From contig CAJUDW010000007.1 of assembly GCA_910584995.1 (NCBI GenBank), forward strand, positions 1 to 64,000: 64,000 nucleotides of DNA. The letters are read 5' to 3'. A program made the position numbers and the translations under genes. The stretch comes from an uncultured Oscillibacter sp. (GTDB lineage Bacteria > Bacillota > Clostridia > Oscillospirales > Oscillospiraceae). The notes under the pieces are model-generated. The model did not search any database. It was given only the letters and a program-made list of their open reading frames with translations, and had not been told where the DNA came from. Shown here in pieces: positions 52,247 to 60,429 of the stretch. The number at the start of each line of letters is the position of its first letter. Position 1 is the first letter of the stretch.

Positions 52247-52995
52247 AACCCGGCCTCCCCTTCCGGAGCGTTCAGCCAATACCTGCTCCATTGCTGCCGG
52301 GCCTGGGCGGCAAGGCTTCGGGCAAGAGGTACCCGGTCGCCGCTGTCCAGCAGGAGGAAACTCTTTTCCACAGCAGTGACATAGAAGAGGTTTACCACGA
52401 AGCTGGCGCCGCAGAGGAAGAACCTGGAATCTGCCAGCAGGGACGAGGCCTCCTCCTGGAAGGGGCACCGTACCGTTACGCTCTCCACCTGCTCCCCGCC
52501 GGACAGATGGTAGCGCACCGCCCGGCCCACCAGTTCCACATACAGGATGGAGTCCATCCGCAGAAGCCGCAGGCCGTCCCGGGTTTTGACCTTGACACAG
52601 GCGGCTTTCCGCTTTTCCAGCGTTTTCACGGCGCGATCCAGCACCGGATACAGCTGCGCCTGATCTGCCGGCTTCATCAGGTAGTAAAAGGCCCGGGCCT
52701 CGTAGGAGTCAACGGCGAATTCCGGGGAAATGGTCAGGTAGATGATAAGGCCGTTGAGCCCCAGTTTCCGCAGTTTCACGCCCAGTTCAATGCCGGTCAG
52801 ATCCGGCATTACCACATCCAGCAGATACAGATCGAACCCGCCGTTTTCCTCCGCAGCGTCCAGCAGTTCCCGCCCGGAGGAGAACACGGACAGCTTGACT
52901 GCCAGCTGGGGATGGAGCGTCGCGTACTCCTGGAGCAGTTTGCCTGCGGAGGCGCGCTGTGTGGCTTCATCGTCGCAGAGGGCGACTTTCAGCAT
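52243..52995 (-). CDS. LytTR-family response regulator
   Basis: Response regulator of 250 aa. The receiver domain begins MLKVALCDDEATQ and has its phospho-acceptor Asp in YLLDVVMPDLTG, with K in YLMKPAD. The C-terminal LytTR DNA-binding domain (about 135-240) shows VKTRDGLRLLRMDSILYVE and SRFFLCGASFVVNLFYVTAVEKSFLLLDSGDRVPLARS. It pairs with the kinase downstream. Targets are unknown; the closest candidates are the flanking operons. Confidence 0.92.
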   Translation of the reverse strand: MLKVALCDDEATQRASAGKLLQEYATLHPQLAVKLSVFSSGRELLDAAEENGGFDLYLLDVVMPDLTGIELGVKLRKLGLNGLIIYLTISPEFAVDSYEARAFYYLMKPADQAQLYPVLDRAVKTLEKRKAACVKVKTRDGLRLLRMDSILYVELVGRAVRYHLSGGEQVESVTVRCPFQEEASSLLADSRFFLCGASFVVNLFYVTAVEKSFLLLDSGDRVPLARSLAAQARQQWSRYWLNAPEGEAGL

Positions 52996-53119
52996 GTGGA
53001 CACATCTCCCGTCATACAAATTACGCGCAAAAAGGGGCCGGATTTGCGCAGAACCTCCTAAATAGAAGAAAGTTTGCTAAAATGACCATATCACGTTGAC
53101 ACCGGGGTGTCAAGTGATT

Positions 53120-53178
53120 CCGCAAGGAGTGCGGCCGGATGGGGCGCCCCATCCGCTGTTTCCGGATACTCCGGAAAC
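53120..53178 (+). repeat. Three consecutive inverted repeats upstream of the 76-aa gene
   Basis: CCGCA/TGCGG (53120-53124 with 53130-53134), the 20-bp perfect palindrome CGGATGGGGC/GCCCCATCCG (53136-53155) and GTTTCCGG/CCGGAAAC (53158-53165 with 53171-53178) follow each other. None has a T tract. They may be operators for the LytTR regulator or a structured leader. Confidence 0.55.
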
Positions 53179-53212
53179 AACACCTCTTTTAAAAAATGAG
53201 GAGGGATGAGGG

Positions 53213-53443
53213 ATGGATGCCCGTGTACACAGAAGGAATCCGCAGACGGCGCCGGTTCTGCTGAAGCCCCGGACGGGCGGCAGCGTCTGGCCGGATCAAT
53301 GGTGCCCCGCCTTCGCCCCCCGGGCAGAAGGGCTGGGGTGGATGAAGGAGTGCTGGTTCTGCCGGTACGCCAATTTCCACCTCCGGGAACGGGTGGCCCT
53401 GGAAGTGGGGGTTTGCTGCTGGCCCAGTGCCCAAATCCCCTGA
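53213..53443 (+). CDS. Small Cys/Trp-rich protein
   Basis: Predicted protein of 76 aa. The C-terminal half is WMKECWFCRYANFHLRERVALEVGVCCWPSAQIP, with a CWFC pair and a CCW triplet that could bind metal. GAGGAGGGATGAGG precedes the ATG. Similar short CxxC-plus-CCWP proteins occur, as far as I recall, as hypothetical proteins in Clostridia; no function is known. It ends five bases before the convergent XRE gene. Confidence 0.55.
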   Translation: MDARVHRRNPQTAPVLLKPRTGGSVWPDQWCPAFAPRAEGLGWMKECWFCRYANFHLRERVALEVGVCCWPSAQIP

Positions 53444-53447
53444 GGCC

Positions 53448-53795
53448 CTATTCGCTAAGATGCACCTTCCGCAGGTTTTCCTTCAGTGTCCGGATGGTTT
53501 CCGTGATGATCCGCAGTTCCAGTTGGGAGCAGTCCGACAAGATCTGTGCGGCCTCCTTTTCGAACACGGAGCCTGAGGCGGGAAGGCTGTCGCACAGCAG
53601 ATCGTCTGTGGTGACCTCCAGCGCGTTGGCGATGTTGACCAAGGTAGGAAGGCTCAGTTTTGTGGCGCCTCGCTCAATGTGGGAGATGTTCGACGGTTCT
53701 TGATCAGAGATTTCCGCCAGCACCTGTTGCGTCATCCCCCGCGCCTTGCGCATACGGCGGATCCGGATGCCGATAGCTTGGTAATCGAGTCCCAT
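53448..53795 (-). CDS. XRE-family transcriptional regulator
   Basis: DNA-binding protein of 115 aa. The HTH_3 domain covers about residues 6-62 (IGIRIRRMRKARGMTQQVLAEISDQEPSNISHIERGATKLSLPTLVNIANALEV). The C-terminal helices (QLELRIITETIRTLKENLRKV) may mediate dimerisation. The ATG at 53795 follows GAGGGAGA. It diverges from the polysaccharide-type operon starting at 53995 and is its likely regulator. Confidence 0.9.
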   Translation of the reverse strand: MGLDYQAIGIRIRRMRKARGMTQQVLAEISDQEPSNISHIERGATKLSLPTLVNIANALEVTTDDLLCDSLPASGSVFEKEAAQILSDCSQLELRIITETIRTLKENLRKVHLSE

Positions 53796-53850
53796 TTTTC
53801 TCTCCCTCTGCATTTGCTTTTTAGTTAATTTTTTTTGCTAATATGATTGT

Positions 53851-53867
53851 ATATCCGATTCGGATAT
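53851..53867. promoter_or_regulatory. Palindromic operator candidate in the XRE/VTC divergent region
   Basis: ATATCCG-ATT-CGGATAT is a perfect 7-3-7 inverted repeat in the AT-rich segment between the divergent XRE and VTC genes. It is suited to bind a dimeric XRE repressor and could control both promoters. Confidence 0.5.
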
Positions 53868-53994
53868 GATAAAATGAGCCATATGACCAAAAAGGATATA
53901 GAATAACATTTTCCCCCTGGAAAGGAAGAAAAGAGGGGGGACTTCCTGGAAGTTCCAAATTTCCGGAGGGCGGATAGAAGGGGGTGCTCCATGT

Positions 53995-54693
53995 ATGGGG
54001 ATGAACGAGGTACTGCGGCAGGAGAAAAAATATTTTATCACGGCCGCAGAGGCTCCTGTCCTCTGTAGCCGCCTGGGCCGCGTCATGATGGAAGATCCAC
54101 ACAACGGCCCTCAAGGCTATTCTATCCGCTCGCTGTATTTTGATTCCCTGAACGACCGGGATTACTGGGGCAAGATGGACGGCATGGAACTGCGGCGGAA
54201 GGTCCGCCTCCGGTGCTACAGCCCCGAGGCAGGCTTCGCCATGCTGGAGATGAAGCAGAAGGAGGGGGCCAGCCAGAAAAAACGGTCCCTGCGGCTGGAG
54301 CGGGCGGACGCAGAACGGCTGGCCCGGGGGGATCTCCTGCCGCTGCTGCAATACCCGGATCCCTTCGCCGCCGAGTGCTACGGCCTGATGCGGCGCCTGT
54401 GCTACCAGCCCAAGGCTATTGTGGAATACCGCCGCAGGGCCTTTATCGCCAGGGAGAACCGGATCCGGATTACCCTGGACAGCCAGATCACTGCCACGGA
54501 GGCCGGATGGGACCTCTTTTCCCCGTCCCTGCCCCAATATCCGGTACTGGATCCCTTCCATGTAATCCTGGAGGTGAAGTACAACGGCTTCCTTCTCAGC
54601 TATATCAAAGAGGCGGTCAGCCAGGCGGATCGCTCTGAACTGTCCCAAAGCAAATACTGCATGGCGCGAAGCGCCGGGCTGCACTACAGTTGA
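53995..54693 (+). CDS. VTC-domain protein (polyphosphate polymerase fold)
   Basis: Cytoplasmic protein of 232 aa covering one VTC domain: RQEKKYFITAAEA, GYSIRSLYFDSLNDRDYWGKMDG, LRRKVRLRCY, LEMKQKEGASQKKR, VEYRRRAFI, RITLDSQI and VILEVKYNGFLLSYIKEAV. The basic and acidic residues of the tunnel (KKRS, RKVRLR, EVKY) are kept. Yeast Vtc4 makes inorganic polyphosphate with this fold. Bacterial VTC genes are often beside DUF4956 and CotH genes, as here. Whether it makes polyphosphate or acts on another phosphate substrate is open. Confidence 0.87.
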   Translation: MGMNEVLRQEKKYFITAAEAPVLCSRLGRVMMEDPHNGPQGYSIRSLYFDSLNDRDYWGKMDGMELRRKVRLRCYSPEAGFAMLEMKQKEGASQKKRSLRLERADAERLARGDLLPLLQYPDPFAAECYGLMRRLCYQPKAIVEYRRRAFIARENRIRITLDSQITATEAGWDLFSPSLPQYPVLDPFHVILEVKYNGFLLSYIKEAVSQADRSELSQSKYCMARSAGLHYS

Positions 54694-54711
54694 CACAAGC
54701 GAGGTAATCCC

Positions 54712-55404
54712 ATGAAAGGACCTATGAAACAGGCGCTGCTGGAGATGTTCGGAACCACCTCCAACGACCTCTCCCCCCAGGCAATTCTCGCCCGCCTGGC
54801 GGCGGCTTCTATCATAGCCGGCTTCATTTTCCTGTCCTACCGGCTCTCCCACGAGGGCAGCATTTACAGCAAGAAATTCAACGTCTCCTTGGTGATGCTG
54901 ACCGTGATCACAACCACTGTCATGATTGTCATCGGCAACAACCTGGCCATGTCCCTGGGTATGGTGGGCGCCCTCTCCATCGTGCGGTTCCGCACGGCGG
55001 TGAAGGACACCCGGGATACGGTTTACATATTCTGGACCATTGTGGTGGGCATCTGCTGCGGTGCGGGGGACTATGTGACGGCAGGGTCCGGCAGCGCGTT
55101 TGTGTTTGTGCTGATGCTGCTCTTCGGCAGGATCCGAAACGACAACCGGATGCTGCTGATCATCCGGGCCGCCCGCATGAGCGAGGAGCAGATTGAAGCA
55201 GTGGTGTTCCGGTATTTTTCCCGGAAGGCCATCCTCCGGGTGAAGAACACCACGGAGAACAGCGTGGAGTTTATTTATGAATTGAGCCGGAAACTCCTGG
55301 AGAAAAAGAAGGGGGCCGGCAAACAGATTACCGATGAGATTTATGCCGTCAGCGGCATTGAATACGTGAATATCGTCATGCAGAACGACGAAATCGGCAG
55401 CTGA
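54712..55404 (+). CDS. DUF4956 membrane protein
   Basis: Membrane protein of 230 aa with about four segments in residues 25-145 and a cytoplasmic C-terminus of about 85 residues. The DUF4956 hallmark NNLAMSLGMVGALSIVRFRTAVKDTRDTVYIFW is intact. The C-terminal part (ILRVKNTTENSVEFIYELSRKLL) has a ferredoxin-like pattern. It is 18 bases downstream of the VTC gene; this pair is recurrent in bacteria, and the membrane protein may be the channel or anchor for the VTC enzyme. Confidence 0.87.
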   Translation: MKGPMKQALLEMFGTTSNDLSPQAILARLAAASIIAGFIFLSYRLSHEGSIYSKKFNVSLVMLTVITTTVMIVIGNNLAMSLGMVGALSIVRFRTAVKDTRDTVYIFWTIVVGICCGAGDYVTAGSGSAFVFVLMLLFGRIRNDNRMLLIIRAARMSEEQIEAVVFRYFSRKAILRVKNTTENSVEFIYELSRKLLEKKKGAGKQITDEIYAVSGIEYVNIVMQNDEIGS

Positions 55405-55450
55405 CTCCGCCAGAACATGTGGGAACCGCCGGAGGAAGGGGAGGCGAAGG

Positions 55451-56935
55451 ATGAAATACAGGCTTCTTGGTCTGGGGATGGCCGCCCTTATGCTGGTTTT
55501 GGTGGCGGCCGCCGCCCTTCTGGAGCGGTCGGAGCCGGTGGATTACGGGCGCGTCCACCAGCACCTGACAGCCCGGCGGGACACCGGCTGCGGCTGCGGC
55601 GGATCCCAGCTTTGCTCTCATCTGCCCCTGGTGATCATCGACACCGGAGGCCAGGAGATCCCGGGCCAGATTATGGAAGACCAGCGGGATCGGTTCGGCC
55701 AGCCCGTTTATACCAAGGCGCCGGACGGGGAATCTACCATCCTGGCCCAAATCAAGGTCATTGATAACCAGGACGCCAACAACCACCCGGGAGACGAACC
55801 GGCCTATAGCGCCTCCTGCCGCTTCCGGGTCCGGGGGAATTCCTCCCGCAGCTTTCCCAAGCAGCCCTATTTGGTGCAGCTGGTGGATGAAGAGGGGGAG
55901 AACCGGGATCTGCCCTTGCTGGGCATGGGGGCCCACCACGAGTGGGCGCTTCATGGCCCCAGCCTGGATAAGTCCCTGGTGCGCAACTATATGTGGTACA
56001 ACATTGCCGGGGAGATCATGGAATACGCCCCCAATTGCCGCTACTGCGAGGTGGTTTTGAACGGGGAATACCAGGGGATTTACCTGCTGGCGGAGACCAT
56101 TACTGCCGGGGAAGGCTGCCGCCTGAACCTGCGGATGAATATTAAGAACGCCCAGGCCTCCGGCTATCTGATCCGCTGCGACCGGCCGGTGGAAGAGGAT
56201 CTGGAGACCCTCCGGGATATCCATGTGTACAGCGAACGCACCAACGAGAACAAGCATGATTTCGCCATCCGCTACCCAGGGAAAAATATCCTGACGCCGG
56301 AACTGGCAAAGGACATTGAACTGGATTATTCCGCCTTTGAGAAGGCGCTGTACTCCTTTGACTACAATTCGCCGGAGTACGGATACAGGAAATGGATTGA
56401 TACAGGCAATTTCGTGGACTACTACCTCCTCAACGAATTCACCAGGAATGTGGACGCAGGGCGGTATTCCACGTATCTATACAAGGAACTGGGCCAGCCT
56501 TTCCGCCTCTGCGTGTGGGATTTCAACAACTCCTGCGACAACTACCGGGAGGGGGAGACCGCCCCGGAGAGTTTTACCGTACAGGAGTGGAACTGGTTCC
56601 TCCAGCTGTTTATGGATCAGGACTTTGTGGAGCAGGTAATCCGGCGGTATGGGGAACTGCGGGGCACTTACCTCAGCGACGCATATATGGTGGGCTATAT
56701 CCGGGATACCCTGGATTATCTGGGGCCCGCCGTGGAACGGAACAACGAGAGGTGGCCGGTGGATATGCCCGGCGAACACCATTTGGAGCCGGAGGGGCGC
56801 AATCCGGACACCTTTGAGGAGGCGGTCGCGGATCTCCAAACCTGGCTTTTGGCAAGGGGAGAGTGGGTGGACGAGAGCATCCATGCCCTGCGGCAGTACG
56901 CGCACCCTTCCCGGCATAAGCAGTACCAGCATTAG
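55451..56935 (+). CDS. CotH-family protein kinase, membrane-anchored
   Basis: Protein of 494 aa with an N-terminal signal anchor (about 5-24) and a CotH domain in the rest. Visible blocks are CRFRVRGNSSRSFPKQPYLVQL, WALHGPSLDKSLVRNYMWYNIAG, VVLNGEYQGIYLLAE, VDYYLLNEFTRNVDAGRYSTYLYKEL and the metal-binding CVWDFNNSCDNY. CotH of Bacillus is an atypical kinase that phosphorylates spore-coat proteins. Here it would face outward, in an operon for polysaccharide-type enzymes, so its substrate may be a secreted protein or glycan. Confidence 0.88.
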   Translation: MKYRLLGLGMAALMLVLVAAAALLERSEPVDYGRVHQHLTARRDTGCGCGGSQLCSHLPLVIIDTGGQEIPGQIMEDQRDRFGQPVYTKAPDGESTILAQIKVIDNQDANNHPGDEPAYSASCRFRVRGNSSRSFPKQPYLVQLVDEEGENRDLPLLGMGAHHEWALHGPSLDKSLVRNYMWYNIAGEIMEYAPNCRYCEVVLNGEYQGIYLLAETITAGEGCRLNLRMNIKNAQASGYLIRCDRPVEEDLETLRDIHVYSERTNENKHDFAIRYPGKNILTPELAKDIELDYSAFEKALYSFDYNSPEYGYRKWIDTGNFVDYYLLNEFTRNVDAGRYSTYLYKELGQPFRLCVWDFNNSCDNYREGETAPESFTVQEWNWFLQLFMDQDFVEQVIRRYGELRGTYLSDAYMVGYIRDTLDYLGPAVERNNERWPVDMPGEHHLEPEGRNPDTFEEAVADLQTWLLARGEWVDESIHALRQYAHPSRHKQYQH

Positions 56936-57012
56936 GACCTGTTTTCCGGCCGGATGGCCAAAGGGCGGCGTTCCGCCGGTTTGGAAGCAGTCTCCGGGGA
57001 AGGGAGCCCTAT

Positions 57013-59274
57013 TTGAAACGATTTATCATCGCAGCCTGCGCCGCCGTGGCGCTGGGATTTCTGGCGTATACGGCCTACTATCAGTTCGGCGTCTATTTGG
57101 ATCTGCGTCCGGACGTGCCGGTGGAATCCTTCATGACCGTGGAAGGGAAGACCATTTATATGGAGAAGGACGGCGTACGGACTCCTTTTGAGATCCGGGG
57201 TGTGGACCTGGGCGCGGGCGTTCCCGGTCACTGGGCCACCGACTATGCCGTTGACAAGGAGACCTACCTCCGCTGGTTCCGGCAGATCCAGGAACTGGGG
57301 GCCAATACCATCCGGGTCTATATCACCCTTCATGACGATTTTTACAACGCCTTTTATGAATACAACAAGGACCGGGAGGAGCCTCTTTATCTGATCCACG
57401 GCGTTTGGATCAACGACTACATGTTTTTCTCCCACCGGGACGCCTATGACGAGGACCTGTTGGATGCCCTGCTGAAGGACTGCCGGACCGTTGTGGACGT
57501 TATCCACGGGCAGCGGACGCTGTCACTGGGCCGGGGCACCGGATCCGGCAGTTACCGGAAGGACATCTCTCCCTGGGTAATCGGCTATATCATCGGCGTG
57601 GAGTGGGAGAGCAGTCTGGTGGCCTATACCAACCAGAAGAGCGAGCAACTGCGCGCCTATGAGGGGGAGTACCTGTATACGTCGCCGGAGGCCTCCGCCT
57701 TTGAGGCCATGCTCTGCCAGGCGGGGGACAGCATAATTGCCCACGAGTCCAGGCGGTATAAGCAGCAGCGCCTGGTGGCTTTCTCCAACTGGCCTACCAC
57801 CGACCCCTTCGTCTACCCGGTAGCGGTTATCTCCCACCGGAACAAGGTGGCGTGCGTCAATACAGAGCACATCAAAGGTACGGACGCCTTTTCCTCCGGG
57901 ATGTTCGCTTCCTACCACATCTACCCCTACTTTCCGGATTATCTGGAGATTATGGCGGAGGCGGGCCAGTATTCCCAGGAGGAGATCGACAGCCGGATAG
58001 GCGAGGTTATCCGGGCAACCCTGGAGTACCGGAGTTCCCTCATGGACGCCCCGGCCATTGAGGATTATATATACGACAGCGACTATTACGACCGCCAGGG
58101 GCGGTACAACACCTATCTGGCCTATCTCCGGGCCATCAACCGCTACCACAGTATGCCGGTGGTGATCTCCGAGTACGGCGTGACCACCGGGCGGGGCATG
58201 GCCCAGCAGGATGTGAATACCGGCCGCAACCAGGGCCATATGACGGAACAGGAGCAGGGAAAGGCCGTGGTGGAGTGCTACCAGGATATTATGGACGCAG
58301 GCTGCGCGGGATCCTGCCTGTTTATCTGGCAGGACGAGTGGTTCAAGCGGACCTGGAACACTATGCACGCAGTGGACTTGAACAGCACCGCCTATTGGAG
58401 CGATTACCAGACCAACGAGCAGTTTTTCGGCCTGCTGACCTTTGAACCGGGGAAAGAGGAGAGCGTTTGCTGTGTGGACGGCGACCCATCCGAGTGGACG
58501 CCGGAGGATTTGGTCCTCTCCCGGGAGGATCTGGAACTCTCTATGAAATACGACGAGAAGTTCCTCTATTTCCTGGTGAAAAAGCCCGGGTTCCAATGGG
58601 AGGAGGATACGCTGTACATCCCCATTGACACCACGCCAAAGTCCGGCAGCACCTACTGCCAGGAATACGGCGTCAGCTTTGAGCGGGCCAGTGACTTTTT
58701 GATTGTCCTGCACGGGCGGGAGGACAGCCGTGTCCTGGTGCAGCAGCGGTACGAGGCGCTGCTGTCCACCTACTCCAAGGTGTACTACTTGTACGATGCC
58801 TATATCACCCCGCCGGAGGCGGATTCCCCCCATTTTCAGCGGATTTACCTGCCGCTGACCCTGGGCGGGCTGCTGCCGCTTCCCGGCACCAAGGAGGTTA
58901 CCGGCACCAAGTATGAGACCGGGCTCCTGCGCTATGGGATCGCCGATCCGGCATCGGAGGCGTTTGATTCCTTAGCGGACTTCTGCTTTGGCGGGGACTG
59001 GGCGGAGATCCGGCTGCCTTGGCAGCTGCTGAATTTCTCCGACCCGTCAAACATGCTGGTTCACGACGATTATTATGAACACTACGGCATTGAAAACCTC
59101 CGGATCAACCGGCTCTACGCTGGGGCCGGAACCGGGCGGGAGGGCCGCATCCGGATGGAGTCCGTCCCCCTCCAGGGTTGGGGGCGGCGTCCGGAATCCC
59201 ATGAGCGGCTGAAGCAGTCATATTATATTTTGCAGGAATATTGGGCCTCGCTGGATCAGATGGATCCGGCGTAA
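57013..59274 (+). CDS. Membrane-anchored clan GH-A-like glycosidase
   Basis: Protein of 753 aa starting at TTG, with AAGGGAG upstream. A signal anchor (about 3-22) precedes a TIM-barrel domain (about 50-460): IRGVDLGAGVPGHW, YLRWFRQIQELGANTIRVYI, a candidate acid/base Glu in YIIGVEWESS and a candidate nucleophile Glu in MPVVISEYGVTT. Residues about 480-750 form a beta-rich CBM9-like domain starting CCVDGDPSEWTPEDL. It would act on a glycan outside the cell. In synthase-dependent systems such hydrolases trim or release the polymer. The GH family is not assigned. Confidence 0.75.
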   Translation: MKRFIIAACAAVALGFLAYTAYYQFGVYLDLRPDVPVESFMTVEGKTIYMEKDGVRTPFEIRGVDLGAGVPGHWATDYAVDKETYLRWFRQIQELGANTIRVYITLHDDFYNAFYEYNKDREEPLYLIHGVWINDYMFFSHRDAYDEDLLDALLKDCRTVVDVIHGQRTLSLGRGTGSGSYRKDISPWVIGYIIGVEWESSLVAYTNQKSEQLRAYEGEYLYTSPEASAFEAMLCQAGDSIIAHESRRYKQQRLVAFSNWPTTDPFVYPVAVISHRNKVACVNTEHIKGTDAFSSGMFASYHIYPYFPDYLEIMAEAGQYSQEEIDSRIGEVIRATLEYRSSLMDAPAIEDYIYDSDYYDRQGRYNTYLAYLRAINRYHSMPVVISEYGVTTGRGMAQQDVNTGRNQGHMTEQEQGKAVVECYQDIMDAGCAGSCLFIWQDEWFKRTWNTMHAVDLNSTAYWSDYQTNEQFFGLLTFEPGKEESVCCVDGDPSEWTPEDLVLSREDLELSMKYDEKFLYFLVKKPGFQWEEDTLYIPIDTTPKSGSTYCQEYGVSFERASDFLIVLHGREDSRVLVQQRYEALLSTYSKVYYLYDAYITPPEADSPHFQRIYLPLTLGGLLPLPGTKEVTGTKYETGLLRYGIADPASEAFDSLADFCFGGDWAEIRLPWQLLNFSDPSNMLVHDDYYEHYGIENLRINRLYAGAGTGREGRIRMESVPLQGWGRRPESHERLKQSYYILQEYWASLDQMDPA

Positions 59275-59313
59275 TCCCGGAAAAATCCGGATCCTGGAAA
59301 GAGGGGAAGAGAC

Positions 59314-60429
59314 GTGGGAAGCGAAATGCTTTTATACGGATACGGCTTGGTCTGTATGAGTATGCTGGCGTTCAATATTGTGTACCTGTTCGGGCTGAAG
59401 AAAAAGAATACCCGCCTGGAAAAGAGCCAGGATCGGTTCGCAGCCAAGGTGAACTGTCAGCTGGAGCGGATACAAAACGGCCAGCCGGTGGAAAACAGGC
59501 ACATGTCCTACCTCCGGCGGCGTCTCACCCATGTGGGGAATCTGATTGCCTTTGACAAGCTGCTGACGGAGCGGCTGGAGGGGAAGCACAACGCGGCCGC
59601 GTCAGAATACCTCCGGCAGATCCAGCCGTTGATTTTGTATCTGGCAGTGGTCTACCGGGACCGCAGCGACATGCAGGCCGCCTTCTACTGCTACTTCCTC
59701 TCCAAACACCGGGAGAAGCGGCATATGGCGGTGGATACGGTCCAGGACATCCTGGTTGGGTTTATGGATAAGGAGAGCCTCTACTGCCGGGTGAACGCCC
59801 TTCAGGCCCTTTACCGCTTTGGCGACCCGGAGCACATTGCGGCGGCGGTCTCCCTGCTGGATCAAAAGGGCCGCTTTTTCCACGAAAAACTCCTGACCGA
59901 CGGCCTTCTGACCTTTACCGGCGACCACGGGCGGTTGATTGCCCTCCTGCTGGAGCAGTTCGACGGGTTTTCCAACCTGACCAAGCTGGCAATCCTGAAT
60001 TATATCCGGTTCCAGTCCGGGGATTACTGCCCCTGGATGATGGGGATTCTGGAGGACAGCGGATCGGACAAGGAACTGCGCCTGGCGGCGGTCCGGTATT
60101 TCGGGCGGTATATCTATGAACCCGCCAAGCCGGCGCTGATTGCCCTGACTGTGGATAAGGATCCCCTCCGCTGGGAATATGCCTCCGTGGCTGCCTCCTC
60201 CCTGGCGGGATACAAGGGGGACGACGTGGTGGATGCGCTGATGGCGGCAGTGTACAGTTCCAACTGGTACGTCCGGGGCAACGCGGCGGCCAGCTTGGAC
60301 GCCCATCACCTGAGTTACGCGGATCTTGCCGAGATTATGGGCGGCAACGACCGCTATGTGCGGGAGATGATGATGTACTATCTGGAACTCCGCAGCATCA
60401 CCCAGGAAAGCCGGGAGGCCACCTCATGA
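59314..60429 (+). CDS. HEAT-repeat membrane protein
   Basis: Protein of 371 aa starting at GTG. One membrane segment (about 5-27) is followed by a basic coil and then a helical array of HEAT-like repeats (about 90-350), for example RVNALQALYRFGDPEHIAAAVSLL, RLAAVRYFGRYIYEPAKPALIAL and VRGNAAASLDAHHL. It is a likely scaffold on the cytoplasmic side. Its stop overlaps the start of the glycosyltransferase gene (ATGA), so it is a probable partner of the synthase. Confidence 0.8.
   Translation: MGSEMLLYGYGLVCMSMLAFNIVYLFGLKKKNTRLEKSQDRFAAKVNCQLERIQNGQPVENRHMSYLRRRLTHVGNLIAFDKLLTERLEGKHNAAASEYLRQIQPLILYLAVVYRDRSDMQAAFYCYFLSKHREKRHMAVDTVQDILVGFMDKESLYCRVNALQALYRFGDPEHIAAAVSLLDQKGRFFHEKLLTDGLLTFTGDHGRLIALLLEQFDGFSNLTKLAILNYIRFQSGDYCPWMMGILEDSGSDKELRLAAVRYFGRYIYEPAKPALIALTVDKDPLRWEYASVAASSLAGYKGDDVVDALMAAVYSSNWYVRGNAAASLDAHHLSYADLAEIMGGNDRYVREMMMYYLELRSITQESREATS

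Noticed and set aside
53206..53703. Alternative 165-codon frame starting at 53206
   Set aside because: It runs into and antisense through the XRE gene and has no recognisable domain; the frame from 53213 has the CxxC-type conserved look and stops before the XRE gene.
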